From contig URJZ01000005.1 of the NCBI GenBank assembly GCA_900548305.1, positions 1 through 64,000 on the forward strand: a stretch of 64,000 nt of DNA, in the 5' to 3' direction. Made by a program: the position numbers and the translations under genes. The notes under the pieces were generated by a model. The model worked only from the letters and a program-made list of their open reading frames with translations, searched no databases and was not told the DNA's origin. Source of the stretch: an uncultured Oscillospiraceae bacterium (GTDB lineage Bacteria; Bacillota; Clostridia; Oscillospirales; Acutalibacteraceae). This document shows positions 32,087 to 41,766 of the stretch, one piece after another. Every line of letters starts with the position of its first letter. Positions within the stretch are counted from its first letter, which is position 1.

Positions 32087-34027
32087 ATGACAAAATCTTT
32101 ACTGATAAAAATTGGAATTTTTCTGGCTGTCACAGCTACAGTTTTTGCAATAGCAATACCGCTTGTTATAAGCAATACTGATTACAAAGGAGATTCTCAA
32201 CAAATTCTGGATAATCTAGATATACAAGCGACCGTAACTGAAAAGGGAGATATGACTGTCAAAGAAACATGGCAGATTACATTGGAAAACAGAGACCAAG
32301 CATATCGCAATATTTATAAAACCATTGAACTTCCTTCAAATCAAGTTGATTCTTTAACAGGTTTCTCCGTATATGACGTTGACAATCGCATATCATACAA
32401 TTTGCAAGAGGTATCCGACCCTGAAAATGCACCTTCCAATCTCCAAAATGTATGCTATTATACCAGAAAAGGTAATACTGTAGAAATCGGGCTTTTTATG
32501 CCCCGTATTTATGAAGGAACACGTAACTTCGAACTTCAATATACATTTACCAATTGTATTACAGCATACCCTGATACAGCAGTACTGTACTACCAATTTA
32601 TTGGATCACAATTTTCTCTTCCTATTACAAATATGAATGCGACTGTAACACTGCCGCAAAATAATACTGTAACAGAAAATCCTTATGCATGGCTGCACTG
32701 TACAGCAGACAGCCTTCTAACTATCGATTCTCCAAATCAAATATCATTTACTGCACAAAATATTCCTGCACAAACTATGGTTGAAGCTCGTATTGCAGCC
32801 CCGCTTGCACTTTTTCCATACGTAATAAGAACAAGTTCATCCACTAATTTGCAAACCATTCAAAACGAAGAACTGGAATGGGCTACTACTTATCAAAATA
32901 AAAAAGAACATGAATATATGCTTGGAGTATTAGACATCTCAATTGCCGTTTCCATCATAGTGGCGGCAATCGGCTTGTTTCTCTTAACGCGTTATCTTAC
33001 ACGGCGCCATAAAGTCAACGTTCCGGAATATACAAGAGAAATTCCAAAAGGAAGCAGTCCCGCTGCGGCAGCGTTACTATACTATCACTATAAAGGTGGT
33101 ATTACCCCAAAAATACGTGGATACGTGTATAGCGCTACCTTAATGAGCTTATCCAATAAAAGCTATTTGGAATTCGACTCCGATGAAAATGATACTCTGA
33201 CTTTAACTCCAATTGGCAATACAAAAAATGAGACACTTACTTTAAGCGAACAAGTAATGCTTTCATTGATTACAACCGTAGCAACAGAAACAAACGGTTC
33301 CTTTACGTTAAAAGAGTTTTCTTCCTATACAAAAAAGCATGGCAAGTATGTAAATACCATGTTTGAAACATTGTTTGCACGCGCAAAAGATGAAATCAGA
33401 CCATACGGTTATTATGAAAAAAGCCAGTATTTTGTGAAAGTAATCAAATATTTTGGTATAGCCGCAATTGTAGCCGGTGTAATCACTATGTTTGCTTCAT
33501 CTATGATTTATATTGGAATTGCAGCGATTTTGGCAGGTATTTTCACTTTTATGATGAATACAGGTCCTAATCGTTTGAGTGTACAGGGCGAGAAAATGTA
33601 CATGGTTTGGAAAGGCCTTGAAAAATATATGCTGGAGTTCTCCAACATGAAAGAATACGAACTTCCCCATTTAGAGCTATGGAAGGATTATCTGGTATAT
33701 GCCACTATGATGGGAATCTCAGATAAGGTATGCAAACGGCTAAAACTTGCATATCCAAATATAGACAATGACGACTATATGACCGCTACCTTTGGAAATA
33801 CGTATTTCTACTGGATGTTTATGTCTCATTATCATCACTCCGGATTCCGCAATGAAAATTTTGCTTCCGGTTTGGGAGATAAATTAACTTCTATCAGCAC
33901 AGCTGCAACCCGTATTGCAAATCCCCCATCTTCCGGAAAAGGTGGATTTGGCGGATCTGGAGGCGGTGGAAGCGGCTTCGGTGGAGGCGGAGGTGGATTC
34001 GGCGGCGGCGGTGGCGGTGTCCGCTAA
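32087..34027 (+). CDS. DUF2207 membrane protein with Gly-rich tail
   Basis: 646 residues: an N-terminal signal/anchor (about 6-29), a large outer beta domain (about 40-255), a membrane helix (about 285-305), a cytoplasmic domain, two adjacent helices (about 455-495) and a glycine/phenylalanine/serine tail of ~30 residues ending in VR. This layout, YciQ-like DUF2207 with a Gly-rich end, is standard for the protein that accompanies LemA. Function is unproven; the pair is probably a membrane complex. Confidence 0.9.
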   Translation: MTKSLLIKIGIFLAVTATVFAIAIPLVISNTDYKGDSQQILDNLDIQATVTEKGDMTVKETWQITLENRDQAYRNIYKTIELPSNQVDSLTGFSVYDVDNRISYNLQEVSDPENAPSNLQNVCYYTRKGNTVEIGLFMPRIYEGTRNFELQYTFTNCITAYPDTAVLYYQFIGSQFSLPITNMNATVTLPQNNTVTENPYAWLHCTADSLLTIDSPNQISFTAQNIPAQTMVEARIAAPLALFPYVIRTSSSTNLQTIQNEELEWATTYQNKKEHEYMLGVLDISIAVSIIVAAIGLFLLTRYLTRRHKVNVPEYTREIPKGSSPAAAALLYYHYKGGITPKIRGYVYSATLMSLSNKSYLEFDSDENDTLTLTPIGNTKNETLTLSEQVMLSLITTVATETNGSFTLKEFSSYTKKHGKYVNTMFETLFARAKDEIRPYGYYEKSQYFVKVIKYFGIAAIVAGVITMFASSMIYIGIAAILAGIFTFMMNTGPNRLSVQGEKMYMVWKGLEKYMLEFSNMKEYELPHLELWKDYLVYATMMGISDKVCKRLKLAYPNIDNDDYMTATFGNTYFYWMFMSHYHHSGFRNENFASGLGDKLTSISTAATRIANPPSSGKGGFGGSGGGGSGFGGGGGGFGGGGGGVR

Positions 34028-34067
34028 TATTTAAACTTGCGCAGTCTACAGCACTATCTTAACGAAA

Positions 34068-34101
34068 GAAAAGAGCAACTGTTAAAACAGTTGCTCTTTT
34101 C
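34068..34101. terminator. Bidirectional terminator between DUF2207 gene and pyrG
   Basis: GAAAAGAGCAACTGTT and its complement with a 2-base loop; A/T tracts on both sides. It begins directly after the pyrG stop. Confidence 0.9.
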
Positions 34102-35706
34102 TTATTTAGACTCTTTATATTTTAGCGCTGCACCTACAAAACCTTTAAACAAAGGGTGTGGTCTGTTTGGACGAGATTTAAATTCAGGATGGAATTGCAC
34201 TGCAATATACCATGGATGATCTTTAATCTCCATCATCTCAACAATACGATTATCAGGAGCTCTTCCAGAGAAAATCATACCTGCTTGCTCCAGTTGCTCT
34301 CTATAATCGTTATTCACTTCAAAACGATGGCGATGACGCTCATAAATTAAATTATCGCCATAAATTTCTGCCGCTTTGGTATCAGGCATAATCTGGCAAG
34401 GATATTTACCCAGACGCATGGTACCACCCAGCTGTTCCACATGCTTTTGGTCAGGCATAATATCGATTACATGATTTTTGCCATCCATATCGAACTCAGC
34501 CGAATTTGCATCTGCCAATCCCAAAACATTACGGCAATATTCAACCACCGCTAACTGCATACCCAGACAAATACCAAAGAAAGGAATGTTATGAGTACGT
34601 ACGTACTCAATTGCTGTAACTTTTCCTTCTACTCCTCTTTGTCCAAATCCACCCGGCACCAGCACGCCGTCAAGATGGCCCAGTTTTTCTTCAACATTAT
34701 CTGCATCAATTTCTTCAGAATCGATCCATTCAATATCTACTTTTACTTCATTGCCAATTCCGCCGTGTGTCAAAGCCTCTGCTACACTTAAATAAGCATC
34801 TCTTAACTCAACATACTTTCCTACCATACCAATTTTTACTTTCCTATTAATAGAAAGTGCGGTATTTACCATTTTTGTCCATTCTGTTAAGTCTGCTCCA
34901 GGAGTTTCCAAGCCAAAACGCTCACAAACAATGTCATCCAAACGCTCTTCTTTTAAAGCCAATGGAACAGAATACAATAAAGGTAGGTCTAAGTTTTGAA
35001 TGACACAGTTTTCAGGTACGTTGCAGAACAATGCAATTTTCTTTTTATGTTCTTCCGCTACTTCCATTTCCGCACGTAAAACAATAATGTCAGGTTGAAT
35101 ACCAATGGACAGCAACTCTTTTACGCTGTGCTGTGTTGGTTTTGTTTTTTGTTCACTGGAAGCTGCCAAATAAGGAACCAATGTAACATGAATAAATAAG
35201 CAGTTTCCTCTGCCCACTTCAGCTCCGAATTGACGAATTGCCTCCAAAAACGGCAGGCTTTCAATATCGCCTACTGTACCGCCAATTTCAACAATGGCAA
35301 CGTCAACATTTTCTTTTCCCAATGCAATACGGTTTTTAATCTCATTTGTAATATGAGGAATCACTTGTACCGTACCACCGTTATAATGCCCGTTACGTTC
35401 ATTCTGCAATACGTTCCAGTAGATTCTACCTGAAGTAACATTGCTGTTTTGAGATAAATTTTCATCAATAAAGCGTTCATAGTGACCCAAATCTAAGTCC
35501 GTTTCCGCACCGTCATCGGTTACGAATACCTCACCATGTTGAAACGGATTCATTGTGCCGGGATCAATATTCAAATACGGATCAAATTTCTGCATCGTCA
35601 CTTTCAATCCTCTTGATTTTAACAAACGGCCAAGTGATGCAGCTGTTATTCCTTTTCCTAAACCGGATACCACACCGCCGGTTACAAAAATATACTTGGT
35701 AGCCAT
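34102..35706 (-). CDS. pyrG: CTP synthase
   Basis: Aminates UTP to CTP using glutamine and ATP. 534 residues: synthetase domain with FVTGGVVSGLGKGI, DPYLNIDPGTMNPFQHGEVFVTDDGAETDLDLGHYERF, then a glutamine amidotransferase domain with the nucleophile in GICLGMQ and VQFHPEFKSRP. RBS GGGAGG. It lies behind a promoter followed by an intrinsic terminator, which suggests regulation by attenuation. Confidence 0.98.
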   Translation of the reverse strand: MATKYIFVTGGVVSGLGKGITAASLGRLLKSRGLKVTMQKFDPYLNIDPGTMNPFQHGEVFVTDDGAETDLDLGHYERFIDENLSQNSNVTSGRIYWNVLQNERNGHYNGGTVQVIPHITNEIKNRIALGKENVDVAIVEIGGTVGDIESLPFLEAIRQFGAEVGRGNCLFIHVTLVPYLAASSEQKTKPTQHSVKELLSIGIQPDIIVLRAEMEVAEEHKKKIALFCNVPENCVIQNLDLPLLYSVPLALKEERLDDIVCERFGLETPGADLTEWTKMVNTALSINRKVKIGMVGKYVELRDAYLSVAEALTHGGIGNEVKVDIEWIDSEEIDADNVEEKLGHLDGVLVPGGFGQRGVEGKVTAIEYVRTHNIPFFGICLGMQLAVVEYCRNVLGLADANSAEFDMDGKNHVIDIMPDQKHVEQLGGTMRLGKYPCQIMPDTKAAEIYGDNLIYERHRHRFEVNNDYREQLEQAGMIFSGRAPDNRIVEMMEIKDHPWYIAVQFHPEFKSRPNRPHPLFKGFVGAALKYKESK

Positions 35707-35784
35707 AGAATCCTCCCAATCAACATTTAGTACACTGATTTATTTATAATAGATAAAATATAGTATAGATATAAAACAAAAAAG

Positions 35785-35867
35785 ATGTTCCCAATGCAAA
35801 ACCGTTCATGCTGTTGGGAACATAATAATATGTTTTTATTATATCTCTTTTTACATCAAAATGTCAA
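35785..35867 (-). promoter_or_regulatory. pyrG promoter followed by an attenuator-like terminator
   Basis: -35 TTGACA (35862-35867), 18 bases, -10 TATAAT (35838-35843). About 10 bases past the start comes the stem ATGTTCCCAA/TTGGGAACAT (35785-35823) with CTTTTTTGTTTT, ~80 bases before pyrG. The run of initiating G residues used for poly-G antitermination in Bacillus pyrG is not seen. It may also end transcripts from the upstream gene. Confidence 0.7.
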
Positions 35868-35901
35868 TGAAATCTATCACTTTTTGCAGTAAATTCTTTC
35901 T

Positions 35902-36408
35902 TTAGGATTGTTGATCCTGATTTTCGTCTTTTTCACGCTTTTGTTTTCCTAATAAAGGTAATTCTGCCATTTTTCCTCTTGCTGCTGCAATTACACCATA
36001 CAAAGCATAAGATACCAATACAATGGTGGCTATAAAAGCTACAATAATACATAGTGTCTGACCGGCAGAATTTACTCCTGTTGTCACGTGAGCTAAATCT
36101 TCCGGCGTTGGTGTTGGCACAGAGTAGGAAAAAATCCAGGAAAAAAATGCATTCAATGCCCAAGCAACAGCGCCAACAACCAATGTCAGCAAAGTTAATT
36201 TCATACCTTGTTTTACATGAAAACGTACAAACTGATTTTTTCGTTCTGCAAAATAGCTGACAATCCAAACAAATGGAATATAGGCCAAACACGCAAATAA
36301 CTTACTTCTTTTTTCCGGTTTCATCGGAATTTTCTCTTTTGCCTGTTTTCCGTCCTTGATACGACGTTTTTCATCGATTTCCTGCGTATTCTTTTTACGG
36401 TCGCTCAT
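35902..36408 (-). CDS. DUF4870-like small membrane protein
   Basis: 168 residues. A charged, Lys/Arg-rich N-terminus (1-35) precedes the family-like LFACLAYIPFVWIVSYFAERKNQFVRFHVKQGM, then two or three further membrane helices (to about 150) and a charged tail. The start at 36408 follows AAAGGAGG. Downstream of the cyclophilin lipoprotein by 35 bases. Function unknown; family resemblance is by pattern only. Confidence 0.7.
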   Translation of the reverse strand: MSDRKKNTQEIDEKRRIKDGKQAKEKIPMKPEKRSKLFACLAYIPFVWIVSYFAERKNQFVRFHVKQGMKLTLLTLVVGAVAWALNAFFSWIFSYSVPTPTPEDLAHVTTGVNSAGQTLCIIVAFIATIVLVSYALYGVIAAARGKMAELPLLGKQKREKDENQDQQS

Positions 36409-36443
36409 AGAAATCCTCCTTTCCATTTGTCCTTGGTAAATAA

Positions 36444-37292
36444 TTATTCAGCATGATACTGCTCAATGGTAATACTATTAATTACAACGTCTGTCAACGG
36501 TTTATCCGTATTACTGTCTGTTTCAACTGCTGCAATAGCATCTAGTACATCCAAGCCTTCGAATATCTGTCCAAAAACAGTATGCCCCGTTTGGTTTACA
36601 CTATAATATCCGTCTAATGTTGGACTGCCGCCATTTTGCTCATATAAAATTTTCACGTCATCTGTAATGCGGTAAACATTCGGACAACTGCCATATGCCT
36701 GCAAAAAAGCAGCCTGATTTTGACGAAAATTGTTGTATAAACTGGTGTAGTAATCCCAGCCTTCAAAGGATTCTGCCTTTTTCTGATTAATAAAAAATTG
36801 GCTTCCGTTTGTATTCTTACCTCTATTTGCCATAGCAACAGAACCGCGAATATTCAAAAGATTGGCATTAAACTCATCTTCAAAACCCTCTGTTCCCCAA
36901 ATATTTTCTCCTCCGGTTCCTGTACCGGTTGGGTCTCCACCTTGAATCATAAAGTTATTAATTACACGGTGAAAAATCTGACCATTGTAATAACCTTGTT
37001 TTGCAAGAGTAGTAAAATTCTCTACTGTTTTGGGAGCAGCATTGGGGAATAAACGCATTTTCATAACACCCATATTGGTGTCAAGCACAGCAATTTCTTC
37101 CCCTTCTTCCGGCAAATCCATTTGATATCCAACCGGTTTATCAGCATCTTCGTTTACTCTGGAAACAGTAGATGATACACTGGATTCCACAGAAGATGCT
37201 TGCGAGGATTGTCCGTTATTTGAACCGCAGCCAACCAATGCAGCACTAATGGCTACAACAGCTGCAAGCAAACCTATCATTCGTTTTTTCAT
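36444..37292 (-). CDS. Peptidyl-prolyl cis-trans isomerase lipoprotein (cyclophilin type)
   Basis: 282 residues: signal peptide with lipobox ALVGC (lipidated C22), a Ser-rich spacer, then a cyclophilin domain (IFHRVINNFMIQGGDPTGTG, ANRGKNTNGSQFFI). Exported and anchored on the outer face of the membrane, where it helps fold secreted proteins. A ~50-residue insertion (ESFEGWDYYTSLYNNFRQNQ...) separates FFINQ from the final GQIFEGLDVLDAI, which is longer than in classical cyclophilins. A TTGCAT-17-TAAAAT promoter lies at 37331-37359. Confidence 0.92.
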   Translation of the reverse strand: MKKRMIGLLAAVVAISAALVGCGSNNGQSSQASSVESSVSSTVSRVNEDADKPVGYQMDLPEEGEEIAVLDTNMGVMKMRLFPNAAPKTVENFTTLAKQGYYNGQIFHRVINNFMIQGGDPTGTGTGGENIWGTEGFEDEFNANLLNIRGSVAMANRGKNTNGSQFFINQKKAESFEGWDYYTSLYNNFRQNQAAFLQAYGSCPNVYRITDDVKILYEQNGGSPTLDGYYSVNQTGHTVFGQIFEGLDVLDAIAAVETDSNTDKPLTDVVINSITIEQYHAE

Positions 37293-37382
37293 GAAAACAT
37301 CCTTTCTTAAGAAATATGAAGTTACATTTTATTTTAATAGAAAGAGAATCAATATGCAAGTCAATCTATGGCAATCCATAAA

Positions 37383-37402
37383 AATTCGTTTTTGAACGAA
37401 TT
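37383..37402. promoter_or_regulatory. Palindrome between two divergent genes
   Basis: AATTCGTT-tttg-AACGAATT, perfect 8-bp arms, between the cyclophilin gene (leftward) and the S1-repeat gene (rightward). Possible operator; no regulator is known. Confidence 0.4.
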
Positions 37403-37488
37403 GATTAGAAATATTTCTGTTCTTTGTGTATGAATACATACTTATACGCATATAGATAATTCGGACAATAAAAAGGGAGGCTAATAAA

Positions 37489-38409
37489 ATGAGTTTATAC
37501 TATCCTGAGGGCTGGATAATAGATACACCTCAAAATAGAGCTGCAATGGCGAATATTTCTACCCTCACAGATGCCTGCCACGAAGGACAGATTTTAGAAG
37601 GTCGTGCATTGATATGTGACAGTGCCCACAATTTAATTGTGGATCTTGGCTGCATAAAAGGAATTATTCCAAGAGAAGACAGCGCAATCGGAATTCGTGA
37701 AGGAAACGTGAGAGATATTGCAATTATATCCAGGGTAAATCGCCCCGTTTGTTTTATGATTGTAGGTTTTCAGAAAAATGAAGACGGCAGTACGGTAGCA
37801 ATATTGTCACGTAGAATGGCACAAGAAAAATGTATGGAAGAATTCATCTCTGCCCTGAAGCCGGGTGACATTATAAATGCCAGAGTAACACATCTGGAAA
37901 ATTTCGGAGCTTTTGCTGATATTGGTTGCGGCATTATATCCTTGCTGCCCATAGATGCGATCTCCATTTCACGTATCGACCACCCCAAAGAACGTTTTTA
38001 TGTTGGTATGGATATACGTGTAGCAGTAAAAGCTTTAGATAACAACCGTATCACATTAACACATAAAGAATTACTGGGAACCTGGGAGGATAATATTGCT
38101 ATGTTCCAAACAGGAGAAACCGTTGCAGGCATTATTCGTTCCGTAGAACCTTATGGCATTTTTGTAGAGTTAACACCAAATCTAGCAGGCTTGGCTGAAT
38201 TAAAAGAAGACGTACAACCCGGACAGCAAGCCAGTGTGTTTATTAAAAATATTATTCCTTCCCGCATGAAAATTAAACTGATCATTATTGATACATTCGA
38301 ATATCAATATCGCCCTTCTCCGCCTAAATATTTTTATGAAGGCAATCACATGGAGCAATTCTTATATTCGCCTCCCTGCTGTGATAAAAGCATTATAACG
38401 GAATTTTAA
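37489..38409 (+). CDS. S1 RNA-binding repeat protein
   Basis: 306 residues with three S1-type modules: about 34-105 (GQILEGRALICDSAHNLIVDLGCIKGIIPRED), 124-195 (GDIINARVTHLENFGAFADIGCGIISLLPID) and 208-265 (GETVAGIIRSVEPYGIFVELTPNLAGLAEL). Clostridial proteins of this type are often named ribosomal protein S1, but it is shorter than true S1 and may bind other RNAs. RBS AAAGGGAGG. Single gene with its own terminator. Confidence 0.82.
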   Translation: MSLYYPEGWIIDTPQNRAAMANISTLTDACHEGQILEGRALICDSAHNLIVDLGCIKGIIPREDSAIGIREGNVRDIAIISRVNRPVCFMIVGFQKNEDGSTVAILSRRMAQEKCMEEFISALKPGDIINARVTHLENFGAFADIGCGIISLLPIDAISISRIDHPKERFYVGMDIRVAVKALDNNRITLTHKELLGTWEDNIAMFQTGETVAGIIRSVEPYGIFVELTPNLAGLAELKEDVQPGQQASVFIKNIIPSRMKIKLIIIDTFEYQYRPSPPKYFYEGNHMEQFLYSPPCCDKSIITEF

Positions 38410-38504
38410 AAATTGTTTCTAAATCAAGATGTTCTAATCATACGATAAATTATAGCACACTACATACACATTCCTATTTTAAAAATTTAATATGCGATAC
38501 AAAT

Positions 38505-38537
38505 AAAAATCAGTTCACATAATGTGAACTGATTTTT
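38505..38537. terminator. Bidirectional terminator
   Basis: AAAAATCAGTTCACAT and its exact complement around a single base (loop formed by melting), between convergent S1-repeat and DUF2871 genes. Confidence 0.88.
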
Positions 38538-38584
38538 ATTTTATGATTATATCATAGCCAATATTGTTCTAAAACAATTATCTA

Positions 38585-39013
38585 CTATACTGCTTGATTT
38601 TTATATGATTGCTTCTTTCCAACTGCCTGAAGCAACATAATAAAAAACAACACAATACCTGCTCCTAAAGTGATGTGTGACACACCGGCAATACCTGATA
38701 TCACAGCTCCTCCATCAAAACCTACTACTTGCATAATACCTCTGACTAAGAACATAACCACCATAAAAGGCAAACCGATATTATATACAATCAAAAACGG
38801 CTTCCATAATTTTGTTTGGTCTAACTGAAGCTTGCTATTGAATAATGCAACGATTAAAAATATAACTGCGCCTAACAGAAATAAATGTACATGAGTTACG
38901 GATAATGTAGTTTTGTCTGTAAAATTAAAAAATTTGGTAAACTCACGGTAAAATACGCCGCAAACCATTGCAGCAATCGCGTAACCAAAGGAAATCCAAA
39001 TAGATTTTTTCAT
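38585..39013 (-). CDS. DUF2871 family membrane protein
   Basis: 142 residues with four predicted membrane helices: about 5-22, 37-56, 72-92 and 107-128. Conserved polar positions include Y/R-E (FYREF), HVHLFLLG and SHITLGAG, histidines that sit in or near the membrane and could bind heme or metal. Function unknown. Start at 39013 by AGGAG. Its promoter is overlapped by an AT-rich palindrome, so it is likely controlled by a dedicated regulator. Confidence 0.8.
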   Translation of the reverse strand: MKKSIWISFGYAIAAMVCGVFYREFTKFFNFTDKTTLSVTHVHLFLLGAVIFLIVALFNSKLQLDQTKLWKPFLIVYNIGLPFMVVMFLVRGIMQVVGFDGGAVISGIAGVSHITLGAGIVLFFIMLLQAVGKKQSYKNQAV

Positions 39014-39039
39014 TACATACACTCCTAGTTTTTAAATAA

Positions 39040-39080
39040 TATAATAGTAATTATTATAATTACTATTATAAAAAAGTCAA
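39040..39080 (-). promoter_or_regulatory. DUF2871 promoter with overlapping palindromic operator
   Basis: -35 TTGACT (39075-39080), 16 bases, -10 TATAAT (39053-39058). TATAATAGTAATT (39040-39052) is exactly complementary to 39058-39070 with 5 bases between, covering spacer and -10. Such palindromes fit MarR- or TetR-type repressors, none of which is in the window. Confidence 0.6.
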
Positions 39081-39202
39081 ATATATCTTACATAAAATAT
39101 TGATAGATGAAACTATCCATTGGTAAATAAATACTTATATATCAAATAAAATGATAGAAGTTACAGTTTTAAAACAAGTGGGTTTACTCCTCTTCCAATA
39201 TA

Positions 39203-39243
39203 AAAAAGAACTGTTCGCAATATTGCAGAACAGTTCTTTTTAT
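39203..39243 (-). terminator. Terminator of the ctsR-clpC operon
   Basis: AAAAGAACTGTTC...GAACAGTTCTTTT with 11-base loop, just after the clpC stop. Confidence 0.88.
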
Positions 39244-39251
39244 TTATCGTA

Positions 39252-41723
39252 TTATTTTACATCAAATACAAATGCGTCATCTCTGTAATCGCAGGTTACA
39301 CCATGCTCACTGTTTACTTTTCCTTCCAACATCAGTTCGGACAACTCATCCTCAATTTTAGATTGAATTGCTCTGCGCAATGGTCTTGCACCGTAAACCG
39401 GGTCAAAGCCTGCTTTTGCAATAGCAGCAACCGCTTCGTCTGTAAAGGTAATGTCAATATCCAAAGCAGCCAAACGTTCTTTTAGGTTATTCAGCATACC
39501 AACTGCAATTTTTTGAATATTTTCTTCTGTTAGTTTATGGAATACAATGATATCGTCAACACGGTTTAAAAATTCTGGGCGGAACATCTTTTTCAGTTCT
39601 GCCAATACCAACTCACGAACATCCTGATTATCTTTCTCAATCGTTTTCTCTTGATCATCTTCTTTCTGACCTTGGAAACCAAGATTTGCTTTGCTGTCTG
39701 TAATCAATCTTGCTCCAACATTAGATGTCATGATGATAACTGTGTTTTTAAAATCAACTTTTCTGCCCTGAGAATCGGTTAAGCAACCATCTTCAAGAAT
39801 TTGAAGCAACATATTAAAGACGTCAGGATGCGCTTTTTCAATCTCGTCAAATAAGATAACCGAATAAGGTTTGCGTCTTACTTTTTCAGTTAATTGACCA
39901 CCTTCATCATAACCAACATATCCCGGAGGGGAACCAACTAAACGAGAAACGGTATGTTTCTCCATATATTCGGACATATCCAAACGAATCATAGCGTTTT
40001 CATCGCCGAACATTGCTTCTGCCAATGTTTTGCAAAGTTCTGTTTTGCCTACACCTGTTGGGCCAAGGAAGATAAAGGATCCAATAGGACGTTTCGGATC
40101 TTTCAGACCAACTCTGCCACGGCGGATTGCTTTTGCAACTGCTGTAACAGCTTCATCTTGACCAACAATACGTTGATGCAATACGTCCTCCAATTTGAGC
40201 AAACGTTGGCTTTCTTCTTCTGTTAACTGCACTACAGGAATTCCAGTCCAAGTAGATACAATATTAGCAATATCTTGAGGTGTTACTTCACCATTGCCGC
40301 TTACTTTTTTCTCTTTCCAAACTTCTTTTTCCTGCTCCAAACGTTCTCTCAATTGTTTTTCTTCGTCACGAATTTTTGCTGCGCCTTCAAAATCTTGTGT
40401 ATTAACAGCTGCTGCTTTTTCTTGCTCTAACTGTTTAATACGTTTTTCCATATCCTGAATATCATTAGGCTCTGTGAATGCTCTTAAACGCACTCTGGAA
40501 GCAGCCTCATCAATCAAGTCAATCGCCTTGTCAGGTAAGAAGCGGTCAGCAATATAGCGGGAAGAAAGTTTTACCGCAGCATCAATTGCCTCATCTGTAA
40601 TTTTCACTTTGTGGTGTACTTCATATCTGTCGCGCAAACCTTTTAGAATTTGAATTGCTTCCTCTTCTGTAGGTTCACCTACCATAACAGGTTGGAATCT
40701 GCGCTCCAAAGCGGCATCTTTCTCTATATGTTTGCGATATTCATCAATTGTGGTTGCGCCAATCAATTGGAATTCACCGCGAGCCAAAGATGGTTTTAAA
40801 ATATTTGCAGCGTCTGCAGATCCTTCTGCCGCACCTGCACCGATAATTGTATGGATTTCGTCAATAAACAGAATGATGTTGCCGCTGTTTTTTACTTCTT
40901 CCATTGCTGATTTGATGCGCTCTTCAAAGTCGCCTCTATATTTAGTTCCGGCAACCATACTGGTTAAATCCAATGCAACTACGCGTTTGTCTTTTAACAA
41001 CTCAGGTACTTCACCCTGTACAATTTTCAAAGCCAAGCCTTCAGCAACAGCTGTTTTACCAACACCAGGTTCACCGATTAAGCAAGGATTATTCTTAGTT
41101 CTTCTGCTTAAAATTTGAATGACACGCTCAATTTCCACTTGTCTGCCAATAACAGGATCAATTTCTCCTTTTTTGGCCAACTCGGTCAAATCTCTACCAA
41201 ATTGATCCAAAGTTTTCGTTGCACTGTTGCCTTTACTTTTTACTCCCGACTGTGCGGTACCTGTTGTATTATCATCTTGTTCACCACTGCTTAGAGCATT
41301 TCGGATTTCTTCTATAATATCGTTTTGACGTACCCCCAACATTCTAAGGAAACGTACACCGTAGCTGTCACCTTCCTCCAATACCGCAATTAACAAATGT
41401 TCTGTGCCAACGTAATTGTGATTTAATCGGGAAGCTTCCATCACAGCAATTTGTAAAATACGTTTGCTACGTGGAGTAAAGTCATCTAAAGATAGGTTGG
41501 TATGGCTTCCTGTACCTATTTTCTCCTCCATACACTTTGTAAATGCTTCTTCCGTAACACCAAGTTTGCTTAAAACCTCTGCTGCTACACCCGAATTTTC
41601 TTTTAACAAACCAAGAATAATATGCTCACTGCCAATATAAGTGTGACCCATGTCTTCTGCTGATGTTAAGGCTAAGTTTAAAGCGTTGTTTGCTTTTTCT
41701 GTAAATCCATCAAATCTATACAT
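39252..41723 (-). CDS. clpC: ATP-dependent Clp protease ATP-binding subunit ClpC
   Basis: AAA+ unfoldase that feeds proteins, including arginine-phosphorylated ones, to ClpP. 823 residues: double Clp-N repeat (1-145), first AAA with GEPGVGKTAVAEG, a UVR-containing middle domain (DFEGAAKIRDEEKQLRE), second AAA with GPTGVGKTELCKT and the C-terminal D2-small domain. Last gene of the ctsR-mcsA-mcsB-clpC operon. Confidence 0.98.
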   Translation of the reverse strand: MYRFDGFTEKANNALNLALTSAEDMGHTYIGSEHIILGLLKENSGVAAEVLSKLGVTEEAFTKCMEEKIGTGSHTNLSLDDFTPRSKRILQIAVMEASRLNHNYVGTEHLLIAVLEEGDSYGVRFLRMLGVRQNDIIEEIRNALSSGEQDDNTTGTAQSGVKSKGNSATKTLDQFGRDLTELAKKGEIDPVIGRQVEIERVIQILSRRTKNNPCLIGEPGVGKTAVAEGLALKIVQGEVPELLKDKRVVALDLTSMVAGTKYRGDFEERIKSAMEEVKNSGNIILFIDEIHTIIGAGAAEGSADAANILKPSLARGEFQLIGATTIDEYRKHIEKDAALERRFQPVMVGEPTEEEAIQILKGLRDRYEVHHKVKITDEAIDAAVKLSSRYIADRFLPDKAIDLIDEAASRVRLRAFTEPNDIQDMEKRIKQLEQEKAAAVNTQDFEGAAKIRDEEKQLRERLEQEKEVWKEKKVSGNGEVTPQDIANIVSTWTGIPVVQLTEEESQRLLKLEDVLHQRIVGQDEAVTAVAKAIRRGRVGLKDPKRPIGSFIFLGPTGVGKTELCKTLAEAMFGDENAMIRLDMSEYMEKHTVSRLVGSPPGYVGYDEGGQLTEKVRRKPYSVILFDEIEKAHPDVFNMLLQILEDGCLTDSQGRKVDFKNTVIIMTSNVGARLITDSKANLGFQGQKEDDQEKTIEKDNQDVRELVLAELKKMFRPEFLNRVDDIIVFHKLTEENIQKIAVGMLNNLKERLAALDIDITFTDEAVAAIAKAGFDPVYGARPLRRAIQSKIEDELSELMLEGKVNSEHGVTCDYRDDAFVFDVK

Positions 41724-41766
41724 ATCGTTTGCCTCCTATCAAATTGCAATGTTGTTTGTTTTCCTT

